DNA of 64,000 nt from Mytilus trossulus (taxonomy: Eukaryota > Mollusca > Bivalvia > Mytilida > Mytilidae): assembly GCF_036588685.1 (NCBI RefSeq), contig NC_086374.1, positions 24,854,886-24,918,885 on the forward strand, given 5' to 3'. Shown in pieces: positions 35,307 through 47,300 of this stretch (positions within the stretch are counted from its first letter, which is position 1; each line of letters begins with the position of its first letter). Under the pieces are notes generated by a model. The model searched no databases, was not told the DNA's origin, and saw nothing but the letters and a program-made list of their open reading frames with translations. The translations under genes were made by a program, and so were the position numbers.

Positions 35307-37784
35307 TTATATATTTTTACAATCTTTGACTTGAGTTTCAATGTAAGAAAGTAAATCTTCTCCACTACTTGGAATATATGGAGTATTTTTTAAAACGTAA
35401 CGATAAAATTCTTCATTTTGGATTAACAAATTTGTCTCGTCAATATCCTCTAGTAAAATTAGTATTAGAATTTGCCGTCCGGTCTCGTATCCTTTATGAA
35501 TCCCAAATCGAAACTCTTGGACACATAAACCATCTTCCAAATAATCCTGTGTTAAAAAACACACAATACAGTCACTCTGTCCTAGGCCAGATGTCAATCC
35601 TGGTACCTCTGGCTGACCATACTCAATTTTATGTTTTCCAAAGCAGGAAATATCCATTTTTTCTAAATGTTCTTCTACTCTTGAAACGACTTCTGACGAG
35701 CGATCTGAATATGACAAATAAACTACAAATTCGCCATCATGGTCAAGCACTTCGTATGGTTGTACATGTCGACTGAATAAACTGATTAAATGTTTTAGTT
35801 TACGTTTATTATAGTAAATTATTGCAATCATTGATAGTAACAGGGTAAAGAGAAGGGATGCTGTCACACTATAAATTGTGATTTGCAGTGACTTACACGA
35901 ATTACTCAGCTCAGAGAATAGTTCGCTTGCCCTATTTAGAAAAACGCGAGATCCATTTTTAAACTTACATTTATAATTATAAAAATTTACGAAATGAATA
36001 TGATTTTCAATAAACCACTTAAGAATATCTGGATTCTGACAGTCACAATTTAGTTTGTTGTTTTCTAAATTCATAGTTAGATTATTAGTCCTAAATAACT
36101 TGCTGAGTATGTCCCGTTGTATGCCTGATATTTCGAATATCGAATTGTTTTGGAAGTCAATGAATTTTATTTTAAATAGATTTTGCAAATGAAAATCCAG
36201 TGCTGTTAAAACATTGTCTTTCAAAAAAAGCTTTTCAAGATTTCCTAGATTTGAAAATATAAACTTTGGGAGTTCTCTTATTTCATTGTGAGATAAATCA
36301 AGATATTGTAATTTCACTTGAGAAGAAAATATCTTAAATTGTGTATCTGTTGCGATTGTTTTCCCGATATGGTTGTCATTTAATAGTAAAACAGACAAAT
36401 TTTTCATATCATTAAAAAAATCGGGATGTATAAACCTTACTCCATTACTTGATAAGTTGAACAGTTTTAGTGAATGTAATCCTTTCCATTCTCCACCAAA
36501 TGTTTCAAATCTGTTCGTTGACAAGTCAAGAGTTTCCAGACAGTTTTTACAAAAATTAGCAGCCGGTATAAGTGAGTAATGTAAATTCATATGACTGGCA
36601 TATATGTGTCGTAATTTAGGAGGACACTTAGGAGGTTCGTCTTTCTTCTCACCGACGATATTTTGAAGGAACACACTGATAAATGCAGAACTCTCTCCAT
36701 GGGACAAAGAACTCTGCAATTGGAAACTACAATCAAACGACTCTAGATTTTCAAGTTGGTAAAGTACTTTTACAAATTTGCCATTGGTAAATCTATTATC
36801 CCTGACAGATAAGAACTTCATAGTTTTTGGAAGTGTATAAATCACATCTTCTTTCATTCTAGCGATTTTATTTTGATCTAAGTAAAGCATCTCCAAAGTT
36901 GTGTTTTTCAATTCCGTAAACGCATCTTTTTCGATAATAATTTGATGTTTTCTATGTATGTACTTAAGCTTAAGAGTTTTTATATTAGTTCTTTTTAAAT
37001 TAACTGTTGCGTTTTTCACCCCCGTCATTTCTAAATGATGATTGAAAGAAAGATTTAAATCTTCAAGCTTCTCAAGCTTGCAAAAAGCTCCTGCATCAAT
37101 TGAAAATATTTTACATAAACTGAGATCTAATTTAACGAGATAAGGAAAATTCACGAAAAGATCTTCACGTATTCTGTTAATGGTACAATACCCATTCATT
37201 CCCGAAAGGTATAAATTTTGCAAGTTTTTCAGCTTTGTAAATGCCTCATCAAAAGTACCATGGTTCTGTCCATCAAGTTTCAAAGTAGTTACATTTTTAA
37301 GATTCAAAACACTAACAGGATATGACGAATCTTCAACTAAAACATCATTATAGATTCCATACATTTCAAAAACTTGGACATTTTCAAGAAATTTGAATGC
37401 ATTTTCATAGATTTGACCCAAATACATTCGGTTGTAGTTCAGTTTTAGAGTTTTTAAATTCATTATTCCTATAAACATTTCGCTCGACAGTTCTTCCAGA
37501 TGATTATTTGATAAATCTAGATAATTTAATTCATGTAACCCACTAAACTGACCATTTTTCAGTGCCGAAATGTTATTATTGCTCAAAAGAATAACTTTAA
37601 GTTCTTTGTATGATCGGATATCGGTTGGTACATTTGTTAGTCCTTCGTAAGAACAGTTCACTAGATACGTATGGTTATCTCTGTATCCACATGAACATTT
37701 CCCTGGACACGTATATACTTGATCCGCTGTAAGTATCATTAACCATAGGCTACAAGTCAATACTGAAACGTCCATCGTGACCAT
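35307..37784 (-). CDS. Toll-like receptor, single coding exon, 825 aa
   Basis: Type I innate immune receptor of plasma or endosomal membrane. In order: signal peptide about 1-24; LRRNT with CPGKCSCGY (26-34) and C44; leucine-rich repeats about 57-570 with LxxLxLxxNxL units such as LNYLDLSNNHLEEL (86-99) and LQYLDLSHNEIREL (492-505); LRRCT with C580, C582, C606, C630; membrane segment about 635-657 followed by NKRKLK; TIR domain about 686-820. There is one LRRCT, next to the membrane, so this is the single-cysteine-cluster (vertebrate-like) type. Box 1 is FVVYLSYSD, box 2 is GQPEVPG where most TLRs have RDxxPG, and box 3 is FYRYVL. Two start codons are possible, 37784 and 37775 (M4); both leave a signal peptide. 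Downstream of recognition of a ligand the TIR domain would recruit MyD88-type adaptors, but the changed box 2 makes this uncertain. Subtype and ligand cannot be told. Confidence 0.95.
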   Translation of the reverse strand: MVTMDVSVLTCSLWLMILTADQVYTCPGKCSCGYRDNHTYLVNCSYEGLTNVPTDIRSYKELKVILLSNNNISALKNGQFSGLHELNYLDLSNNHLEELSSEMFIGIMNLKTLKLNYNRMYLGQIYENAFKFLENVQVFEMYGIYNDVLVEDSSYPVSVLNLKNVTTLKLDGQNHGTFDEAFTKLKNLQNLYLSGMNGYCTINRIREDLFVNFPYLVKLDLSLCKIFSIDAGAFCKLEKLEDLNLSFNHHLEMTGVKNATVNLKRTNIKTLKLKYIHRKHQIIIEKDAFTELKNTTLEMLYLDQNKIARMKEDVIYTLPKTMKFLSVRDNRFTNGKFVKVLYQLENLESFDCSFQLQSSLSHGESSAFISVFLQNIVGEKKDEPPKCPPKLRHIYASHMNLHYSLIPAANFCKNCLETLDLSTNRFETFGGEWKGLHSLKLFNLSSNGVRFIHPDFFNDMKNLSVLLLNDNHIGKTIATDTQFKIFSSQVKLQYLDLSHNEIRELPKFIFSNLGNLEKLFLKDNVLTALDFHLQNLFKIKFIDFQNNSIFEISGIQRDILSKLFRTNNLTMNLENNKLNCDCQNPDILKWFIENHIHFVNFYNYKCKFKNGSRVFLNRASELFSELSNSCKSLQITIYSVTASLLFTLLLSMIAIIYYNKRKLKHLISLFSRHVQPYEVLDHDGEFVVYLSYSDRSSEVVSRVEEHLEKMDISCFGKHKIEYGQPEVPGLTSGLGQSDCIVCFLTQDYLEDGLCVQEFRFGIHKGYETGRQILILILLEDIDETNLLIQNEEFYRYVLKNTPYIPSSGEDLLSYIETQVKDCKNI

Positions 37785-37972
37785 AGTGATTTAACAAACT
37801 GACGAAACCTGTGTAAAATAGAAAAACTATACTCTCATATCATTCTGTGAATAAAGTTTGGAAAAATGAACATGGATGGGATTTTTTAAAACTCAATTTC
37901 ACTTACCCGACTCATTTCTTTTTCTATTGGATCGTGATAAAAAGTTTATATCAGCATGCTTCTTTATATAGC
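37785..37972 (-). promoter_or_regulatory. TLR core promoter and probable 5'UTR intron
   Basis: A minus-strand TATATAAAG box is at 37963-37971. Downstream there is a good donor, TCGG|GTAAGTG, with exon end at 37907, and an acceptor TTTTACACAG with exon start at 37808, 24 bp before the ATG. This gives a 98-bp intron (37906-37809) and a 5'UTR exon of roughly 25-35 nt starting about 30 bp below the TATA box. The signals are seen; their use is inferred. Confidence 0.45.
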
Positions 37973-39199
37973 CATCCCCTAAATCGGGCAAATTTAGAAA
38001 CACTTTTCGACACATGGCATGAAAAACTAAATTTTGACTGTCATGTTATGAATAGAGGAGCGTATCTTGATCAAAATGAATTAAAATGCAAAATTAGATT
38101 TATATACCTTTGTTCTTAATTTTCGGAATAATTGAGTACTACAAAGTGCTTTGATCAAATTCTATTGCATTATTGGGAGTACAACCGTTTCCTCTGACAT
38201 GCGGAGGAGGATCAACCACTTATCAGTAAAATTTGGAAATTTGTAGGAGTTGTAATGTTGTCAAATTAATGTCACCGATTTGGGTCAAATTCTCATATTT
38301 GATTTATAACACACTAAAACGTATACTCAAATTATCAAAAAATCAAAAATAAACAATTTACAATACATCGGGTCGATAATATGTTTCAACACTTCGTGTA
38401 CATTTTAATCTAGAGGCCATACAATTCACCAGGAAGCAATCTACGAAGACAATCAACGGTCATATTGCCTGATATAAACATAGCTACAGAAATAAATAGA
38501 TAGTAACCACGTGCAATTAGAGTTTTCTAGGTCTGTTTGCTCTCTTTCGATAGGTTAAAATGTATGTTAATGATCGTGTTTACCTTTATAAGAATGAGGT
38601 GGGTTTTTTTTTAATTCGAATTAGTCAAGCAAATGGTTTGACCTTGTTTGACTTTCAATGTTGACTTTTTTGTCCTTTTAAAACTGAACACGCATAATTC
38701 ATCTCTAGCTAAGGGGTCAAATTCGATGTCACATGAATATAGATTCAATGAGGTCGAATTTATCACTTGTAAGTGAATAATTATTCAGCATAGTTTCTTG
38801 GCTTATTTTGACAACAGTCTGCCAGAGGCGAATAGTATTTCTCTTTTTTACCTCCACCAATGATTGAACAAAACAAATCATAAAATAAAGTAAGGTTTCT
38901 ATAAATCTGAATAAAAGCAAGTATTTCATTTTAGTCTGAGAGGATTAAAGCATGATTTCAAAAGACAAATGTGCCTGCAAATTTACATTGGTCGACATGA
39001 GGATCATCTGTACAGAACGTTCCATGCAAAATGTCTGCCAAGTTTGGTCAAAATAGTCTGAAAATGTAACTATGAAAAATATAATTGTTAGGTCATGAAA
39101 CCCAATTTGCGCCCATTTAGGTAAAAACAGAAGCGTACAAGTTTTATTAGAAACAATTTGTACTTTTACGAATTGACATTATATACACGTATTTCAAAA
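37973..39199. other. Intergenic, nothing recognised
   Basis: AT-rich sequence upstream of the TLR gene. Short frames are present but none has a family signature or consistent splice sites. Confidence 0.4.
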
Positions 39200-39740
39200 G
39201 AGGGACGAAAGATACCAAAGGGAGAGTCAAACTCATAAATCTATGTATAAGAATTTAAAACAAACTGACAACGCAATGGCTAAAAATGAAAAAGACAAAC
39301 AGACAAACAATAGTACACATGACACAACATAGCAAACTAAAGAATAAACAACACGAACCCCACCAAATACTAGGGGTGATCTCAGGTGCTCCGGAAGGGT
39401 AAGCAAATCCTGCTCCACATGTGGCACCCGTCGTGTTGTTTATGTGATAACAAATCCGGTAAAAAGTCTAATTCGGTAGGTCACATTCATGAAAGGGAAG
39501 GGGATTGATTGTAGTAACGACGTCAAGAACATATCCGATATCATTTGTGAAACGGTTATTCCATAACGGTCAACCAACTCGTGATGGCGTCCGTAAAATA
39601 TACGAAGGGATGCTTTCAATTTCTTCTTTTGGAACTCTTGGTTTAACAGCGTCCTTGTGAGCAGCAATCCTCTAACATGAAAATCATGATAGGAAATGCA
39701 AGCACGGGAGTATCGTATCAATTGGGAGATATACAACATG
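39200..39740 (-). pseudogene. 5'-truncated Penelope-like element, C-terminus plus 3' tail
   Basis: The minus frame 39739-39440 reads YISQLIRYSRACISYHDF, LLNQEFQ, FYGRHHELVDRYGITVSQMI and ends LFTGFVIT followed by TGA-type noncoding tail. This shows the true C-terminus of the family. The tail (about 39440-39200) contains CACGACGGGTGCCACATGTG, CCGGAGCACCTGAGATCACC and GACAACGC-type modules in inverted form. Everything 5' of the C-terminal region is missing. Confidence 0.8.
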
Positions 39741-40206
39741 GTTGAATATGCACACCACAGTGCTCGCTATCTTTTCATATCTATTATTTATGTTTCTGTC
39801 GTCAACATTCTTCTGATACGATCTCGATATTTTATTAGATGGTGTACAGACTAAAATACACACGATTTGCTGATACATATTATCAAAGTCCATACTTTCA
39901 GGAATTTACTTTTAAACTTTTAAGAATTTAACAGATAATGTCCCTTTCAAGTTGGGTTCTCCTCATTACAGACTCATGGGTCGTGTCAACACAATTTTTC
40001 TATTACTCTTTGTTATTTTTCAAATGTAATTGGTGGAACTGTACAGACATTAAGATACAGCTACAAAAAAATACCGAAGGGAAACTTTTGTTGTGGATCA
40101 TAAATAAAAGTATGTGCAAAAAAAAATGCAACATTCTCTTTACAAGAACATAATAAAAAAGCCAAATTCTAAATATTGAAAAATGGATTACGAGATACTG
40201 TTACAA

Positions 40207-40463
40207 GAGAGCTACCATTCGACTTGTATGCGGGGGCTAGGAAGAAATTTGAAAAATAAGCAGGACAGGAGTTTTGTGTAAAAAAGGTAGGATGAGTAAC
40301 TTTACAAAAAAAGGCAGGATTACAATTTATGTAAAGAAAAGTCAGGATAAATTAAAAAAAAAATGTAGAACCGGATAGAGTGGAAAAAGGCAGGACAGAG
40401 ATTACAACTATTTAAATCCAGGATATCCCCCCTTTTTCTTATGAAAATTAAATGGTAGCTCCC
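40207..40463. mobile_element. Small MITE with GGAGCTACCATT ends
   Basis: Left GAGAGCTACCATTCGA, right inverted GGGAGCTACCATTTAA. The inside is a run of 'AGGCAGGA..' motifs (AAGCAGGACAGG, AAGGCAGGATTAC, AAGGCAGGACAGAG) separated by A tracts. The flanks CAA and TAA could be a mutated 3-bp duplication. Confidence 0.5.
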
Positions 40464-41119
40464 TAAATGATAATTCATACCTTTCTTTAGATTTCTCTAT
40501 TTTGGACCTGGAAATGTCATCATTAGTTTTGCTTGGATTTGCAAACAGTGTATATTTGGAATGAACCCAACTGACACGTCACAGACGAAATTTTTCTCAA
40601 CAACCTTACTGTCACAATTTTGTGCGAGTGAAAAGTTTGCCTCCTCTTATTACCTTGTCGTCGAATTTGTGGCCAACTTCCATTTCCCGACAGATTATCA
40701 CAGAAATGTCGAATATTTTTCTTCCGGTTTCATATTTAAATCACTGTTACATACAGAAAATTTCTGTTTTATATTTATACTTGTTTTCACAACAGATGTT
40801 TACAAAAGTTGAATAAGATATGGCTCGTTAAATAGTAAACTTGTTTATTCAATTCCTATGGCGTTTTATTACTTAGGATGTGATCCAGATCGTATATCCT
40901 TTTACATACATAATATTGACGATGAAATATAATTAATACTCTTATGCACATCAGAAATGTTTTAAGAGCCATTTATTATCATATAAACTTTAAGTTTTCG
41001 TATTATATATGAAAATTACATAGTTGCAACCTAATTCTGAAGAGGCACATGTATGTTACTGCTTCGCTTTACTATTAAGTTCTTTATACATCTGGTTACA
41101 TTGTTAACATAGTATTTAG
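40464..41119. other. Intergenic, nothing recognised
   Basis: The overlapping 64-83 codon plus-strand frames at 40561-40816 have no family signature or splice support. Confidence 0.35.
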
Positions 41120-41640
41120 TATCACATAAGCAACACGATGAGTGCCACATGTGGAGCAGAATTTGCTTACCCTTCCGAAAGCTATTAAACCAAGAGTTTC
41201 AAATGGTGAAATTGAAACCATCCCTTCGTAAATTTTATGACGCCATCACGAGTTGGTTGACCGTTATGGAATAACCGTTTCACAAATTATATCGAAAATG
41301 TCCCCTACGTTGTAACTACAATCTTCTTCCCTTTCATGAATGTGACCTACCGATTTAGACTTTTTACCGGATTTGTTATCACATAAGCAACACGGGTGCC
41401 ACATGTGGAGCAGATACTGCTTACTCTTCCGGAGCACCTGATATCACCCCTAGTTTTTGGTGGGGTTCGTGTTGTATATTCCTCAGTTTTCTAGGTTGTG
41501 TCATGTGTACTATTGTTTGTCTGTTTGGTTTTTTTTTCATTTTTAGCCATGGCGTTGTCAGTTTATTTTAGATTTATGAGTTTGACTGTCCCTTTAGTAT
41601 CTTTCGTCCCTCTTTTACATAATTATTTACTTACAAATAT
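41120..41640 (+). pseudogene. Rearranged Penelope-like fragment: tail, C-terminus, tail
   Basis: Order: about 60 bp of tail (CACGATGAGTGCCACATGTG ... CTTACCCTTCCGA), then coding sequence from KLLNQEFQMVKLK, then the complete tail from about 41385 (ATCACATAAGCAACACGGG) to CTTTCGTCCCTC. The coding part has lost one base after KFY (compare 42920-42945) and then runs out of frame. Confidence 0.75.
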
Positions 41641-42690
41641 ACGTTATTTTTAAACATGGGACGTTTTTCGCAAATTAAAAAGTTCAACACTGAAATGCAG
41701 GGTGATTTAGATTAAATAAAATAGTCAATAGTCGTTTCTGGTAGCCCGGCACGAGAAATATTCGGACTTTGACTTTGATGTAAATTATTGGTTCGAGGAG
41801 GTAAATAAAAGGTTCAAGGTGGTGTTCATCTTACACAAAAACTGCTCCAATTGGGTTATCATACGGAAGCCTGAAATCGGCACTACATAAGTTCCACATT
41901 ACGATATGTATTTACCCCAAACTCACCTGCAGCATGTTTTCGCATCTGTATGTATTTGGTTACAAGAAAAGTCGTATTATCTGTACTTCGCCGTAATATT
42001 ATTTTTCCCGCTTGTGACATTGAGATTGAGTGTGGATTGCCATTGCGGGTAATGCATGTTAACTAACCGTGACGACCCATCCCTTTTTGGTCCTCATGCG
42101 ACTCCATCAGTTTTCATTTGCTTTCTTGATGTTGTCAAATAACACAATAAATGCGCTTTATTACACCAATAATCTATCAGGTTTTTCAAATTATGTTTAA
42201 GCAAATAATGTTTATGTGATTGGTTTTAAATGATCTATACTTCATGAAAGGATTGTTGCCAAAAAAAATTCTTAAAAATTAAATTGTGTATTTTGGAATG
42301 TTATTTTCCATATTTATCATCACCATATTTCTTTTATATAACTGACAGATAAGGGTTGAAATATTCAGGCGGAAGTTATTTAATGTAAAAGAAATATTTG
42401 TACTTTCAAAAGACGATCAATCGGTACTTCAATGGCTATGAAAGTTAACAATGATCCTCTATTTACCAACATCTACGTTTAGTTATACGAGACTGTAAAC
42501 AGGAGCTTCTCTTGAAGAGTAAATTGACGGTAGAATGTTTTAAATTACAAGTTCAACTATGCAGATGTCTTTCAAATGAATATTACGACAAAAGGAGTGA
42601 TTTGAGTTTTCAAATTGTCTCCCTTTTATTGTTTTATGTAAGTTAATACGAAATTTCGGATCTTTCTTTTCTTTTAAAGATTCCTGGTTA
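41641..42690. other. Intergenic, nothing recognised
   Basis: No repeat family, exon or motif could be assigned. Confidence 0.35.
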
Positions 42691-42699
42691 TTAGTGACA

Positions 42700-43320
42700 A
42701 CAAATCTTTACGACAAAAGAGATGATTTCAGCTTTCCAATTGTGAACTTTCCATTTCTAAGTAGCAACATTCCAGCAGCACCTGCATACGGGGTATATAT
42801 ATCCCAATTGATACGATATTCCCGTGCTTGCATTTCCTATCATGATTTTCTTGATAGAGGGTTACTGCTGACAAGGAAGCTATTAAACCAAGAGTTCCAA
42901 ATGGTGAAGTTGAAATCATCCCTTCGTAAATTTTACAGACGCCATCACGAGTTGGTTGACCGTTATGGAATAACCGTTTCACAAATGATATCGGATATGT
43001 TCCTTACGTCGTAACTACAATCCCCTTCCCTTTCATGAATTTGACCTACCGAATTAGACTATTTACCGGATTTGTAATCACATAAGCAACACGACGGGTG
43101 CCGCATGTGGAGCAGGATCTGCTTACCCTTCCGGAGCACCTGAGATCACCCCTAGTTTTTGGTGGGGTTCGTGTTGTTTATTCCTTAGTTTTCTATGGAG
43201 TGTCATGTGTACTATTGTTTTTCTGTTAGTCTTTTTCATTTTTAGCCATGGCGTTGTCAGTTTGTTTTAGATTTACGAGTTTGACTATCCCTTTGGTGTC
43301 TTTCGTCCCGCTTTTTGCAT
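42700..43320 (+). pseudogene. 5'-truncated Penelope-like element with full 3' tail
   Basis: From LYDKRDDFSFPIVNFPFLSS through RHHELVDRYGITVSQMISD to a stop after MFLTS at 43014, where the 39.4 kb copy reads on (LLQSIPFPFMN); the codon is TAA for TTA. The tail runs from about 43078 to 43320. The first 190 bp are almost identical to 61360-61548 (two differences seen), so both come from one recent source. Confidence 0.8.
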
Positions 43321-43474
43321 CAAGTGTTCCTAATAATAGGTAGTTATATTTAAAGATGAACTGGATAGATATGATTTTGTCAACAAATATTGTTAACAGA
43401 TCCAGTACTTAGTTTTGTAGAAAAGGTTCAATTATGTTCTGTCAATAGTTATCAAATGTAACAGGCTTACAATT

Positions 43475-44175
43475 TGATACACTAGACGCGCGAGACTCAC
43501 AAGTGACGCTCAGATCAAAACAGTTATGAAGCTAAACAAATACCAAGTTGAAGAGCATTGACAACCCAAAATTCAAAAAAGTTGTGTTAAATACAGCGAA
43601 GGTAATTTATGGTAATGTTAAGGGAGCAGAACTTGGTTCAGACAGATAACTTTTAAAAAATGCGTTTGTAAAAGTCGAATATCATCTGTGTATCTAAAGC
43701 ATTTACCTGAAACAGATTGGAAATAATCTATGTAGCATAGAATCTTAGAATATATTTATAAAAATGGTTGATAAAAACGTACTGATGATTTTAAAAGTTA
43801 TTTCCCTTAACCTATATCTACCTCCTTACGCAACGACATTGTATGGTTCATCTATCGATCAGTTCGTACGATAACAGTGAAGTTCCAGTTTTGAAATGCG
43901 ACTTGTCACTCATGACAAACTACAAATTAACTAATGGAAAAGAAACTGAATACCATTTCGCGTCATCTGAGTTTATTATAATCCCATCGTTATGTTTCTA
44001 TTGCTAAATAATGGCAATAGTAGTGTACAGCTGTTCAAAACTCGATTGAGAAAAAACAAACCCGAGTTACAAACTAAAACGGAGGGAAACGCATAAAAAA
44101 AAGAGAACTACGTCCAGCAGAGACACAACACCGAAATGTAAAACACACAGAAACGAACTATAATGTAACAATGTG
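43475..44175. repeat. Two dispersed repeat relics
   Basis: 43475-43620 is a minus-strand copy of the family at 24540-24740. About 44030-44175 (AAAAACAAACCCGAGTTACA, ACACAGAAACGAACTATAA) is another recurrent mytilid module. The stretch between holds nothing recognised. Confidence 0.55.
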
Positions 44176-44334
44176 TATAGCATAATGCAACATGAAAATG
44201 AATTGCATTTGGTAAATAACCTTTCATATGTAAATAAAAAAATAGATCATACTAATATTATCTGCAATCCATAGATAAATAGTTTTGAACACAAAGATTA
44301 ACGATCGTACATTTTTGTGATGATCACAGTTGGT

Positions 44335-47300
44335 TCAAATTGTTTGAAACGATTCTTCGCTTATTAATGATTGTCTATTGTTTTGCTTTTCTTGGTCTTC
44401 CTTATCTGGATCTGAAATAAAATATTTGAAACATGAAACTAATTGGTCCAAATTCTGAACCTCATTAATTGAATGATCTTTTAAACTTAAAACATATAGG
44501 ACCAATTTATATCTAACAAGAATAATGTATATAGATCTAAGAACAAAAGGTACAAAATATTAAATGCAAATGAGGTAAAATATTGAAATTTAAATATTCA
44601 GCTCCAATGCAAAATTGAGAATAAGATATAATGATTGTTTTTTATTGTTAAATCCTTCATACCGTACTTACTCATCGACAACAATTAGTATTTTAAGACA
44701 TATAGTCATAATGTATCTAACTGTATGATTAATGTTTTTGATTTCGAGGCTACACTTGCATATATTAATATCAAAAGCGTTTTTATTGCGGTGATATAGT
44801 CCTCGTTCAATCACGGTTTTCATTTGTTTCTATAGGTTTGTTTTCTCTTAAGGCTAATTTCATAATAAACAGAGGTTTATGTCTGCTCCTTGTAGCTACT
44901 AACAGTAAATAAGTATACTCACTACTAGCTATTACAGTTTCGGTTCTTGCAGTTTGCATTTTTCTCCTAACAACTAGCAGAATAATAGGTATGAATAAGC
45001 TTGTAACAACACCTCCAATGATTGCAATGATACTATTCACATCTAAAAAGTAAATCACAGATCACAGTACGTTTATTGTATATATTTGATGTAGATTGAA
45101 CGGTAGGAGAATAACGCCAAGCAAGAAAACTTTCTCGTTGCAACAACATAGTGTTTGTAGCAACATCGCATGATTTTTTGCCAAACACAGTCTTGATTAT
45201 GTGAATTAAAGCATTAATATGTCACCACACAGCTTTCAACAATGACAAAAATCTGTATAGTACGCTATCATAAAATAACCATTCAAAACAATAAAAACAA
45301 ACGGCCTGATTTGTAACAAAACAACAAACAAATAAATATAAGAACAGAAATCAACGACGTTAACCTCTTAACTTTAAGCTCACGAATTTGGACGTGCAAA
45401 TATAGAATATGGCGGAGTTAAACATATTCATAAGCTCAAAAGGTAGTGCAACAGCACAACATTAAAATCAAACTGAAAACTCAGGAATATATGGTTAGAG
45501 TCGTCAAATAAGCACGAACCGCAATCATCCAATAAATTTAATGTGAAGACGCCATAACTAACATGATAAGTACATACTATCTAGAGGATAAAAAAACCTG
45601 TACGTTTTATGCATGTGCCTGTCCAAAGTCAGGAGCCTGTAATTCAGTGGTTGTCGTTTGTTGCTGTCTGTCATATTTGTTTTTTCGGTGATTTGTTTGT
45701 ACCTTATACAGGCCGTTAGTTTTCTTTTTTGAAATGTTACGCATTTGCCGTTTCGAGCACTTTTACCGCTGACTATACCGTGTTGATTTTACACATTGTT
45801 TGAAGTTGTGCGTTGACCTCTTGTTGTTTATTTCTGTGTCATTTAGTCTCTTGATCCAAATCTCTAATTCTACTCCATAGATTTTTCTTAAAAAACTATA
45901 TATTGTTGACACATAAATTTCTGTTTTAATGATATTAAATAAACATTTGGTCACCGAATTCGTTTTTTGTCTAATAATCAATTTGATACCCTGTTTGTAG
46001 TGAAAAATGTAAAAAATCAACGTTTTACGGCCTGCAACGCGATAACGTTACGATTATTTCGACGTTTTGTTGGATTTTTTCACAAAGAACGCAACTTTGA
46101 ATGATGTATGCCGTAAAAACGAAGTCGGTGACCCTATCTTTATTTTGCATCATTATAACGGGAATTTATCTATCAACAACATATAGTCTTTTAAGAAAAA
46201 TCTATGGAGTAAAATTAGAGATTTGGCGATTTTAAGACAAATTTTAGAAGGGTTTTCGCCGATTTGATGTGCTTTCTATACAAATGTTCACCCATTTTAT
46301 AAGAATTCAAACAGTAATATTTCAAATAATAATTGAGATAAATACATTATTTTTTCGATTTTCAGTTGAAGTTCATCGAGCCAGAGTATTATGCCAAATT
46401 TTACTGAAATCTGTGACATAGCCCATTTACTGTCACTTGACCTTAAGAATATTGGATGTAAATAGTGTGAAAGCGTGACGTCGTCGATATTGATATTGAT
46501 TTGTTTATATAAGACAACCTTCAACAATGAAGTTGCTTTATTGCTACTTAGATGGTGCAAAAGAAAAAAAACCTAGCAAAGCACCGATTAACAAGTTATC
46601 GCAGTAACAAACATTTAATCAACACTCAAATGCCAAACAAGATTGTGTGATGAAGACGAACAAATGTAGCCTTAAAACGATCGTACTGATGTCAAAGGAC
46701 AATAACAATCAAAACCAAGGAGTAAATAAAGACTCATATGTTGAGAATAGTTCGAATTTATAACGTTACGTTTCCCGTATTTACGTTCACATGCTTGTGA
46801 CGTTGCTTACACCTTGTATGGGCTTCGCCATTGTAAATATTATACGCAAAGTAAACACAACGCAAAGTACACATACGACTTTCTTAGTTTATTCCGCACA
46901 TTTATGGTGCCGTGACCATTGGAAAAGATGGACAGCAAGCTGAAAGCAGTCAGAGCCGGTCACAAAAGTGCAGTAAAGAGACTTTTACGAAAAACGGAAG
47001 ATGAATCAAGCTTGGACAATGAAGAAAGTGCTGAACTTTTAGAAACATTAATTCAAAAACAGAAAACTATAAGTGCATTGGACGAAGATATTATGAATTC
47101 TTTGAAGGAGGAGGACATCGAGGAGGAAATTCTAAATGCAGATGAGTACAAATTCTTTTTGAACACCAAAATACGACATTTACGGAAAACATTCGCAAAA
47201 AAAGTATGTACTGATAATGATATCCTACAGCATGATCACGCAATATCTTCTCACACTTTTGAAAACGTTAATCAAAACAGTTCTGTTCCGTACACAACAC

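Noticed and set aside
35369-35776. 135-codon plus-strand frame opposite the TLR
   Set aside because: It is antisense to the conserved TIR domain coding sequence and has no own signature.
38729-38929. 66-codon minus-strand frame with a hydrophobic start, upstream of the TLR
   Set aside because: Looks signal-peptide-like but has no continuation or splice support; likely chance.
40561-40816. Two overlapping 64-83 codon plus-strand frames
   Set aside because: No motif, no splice sites and no repeat match.
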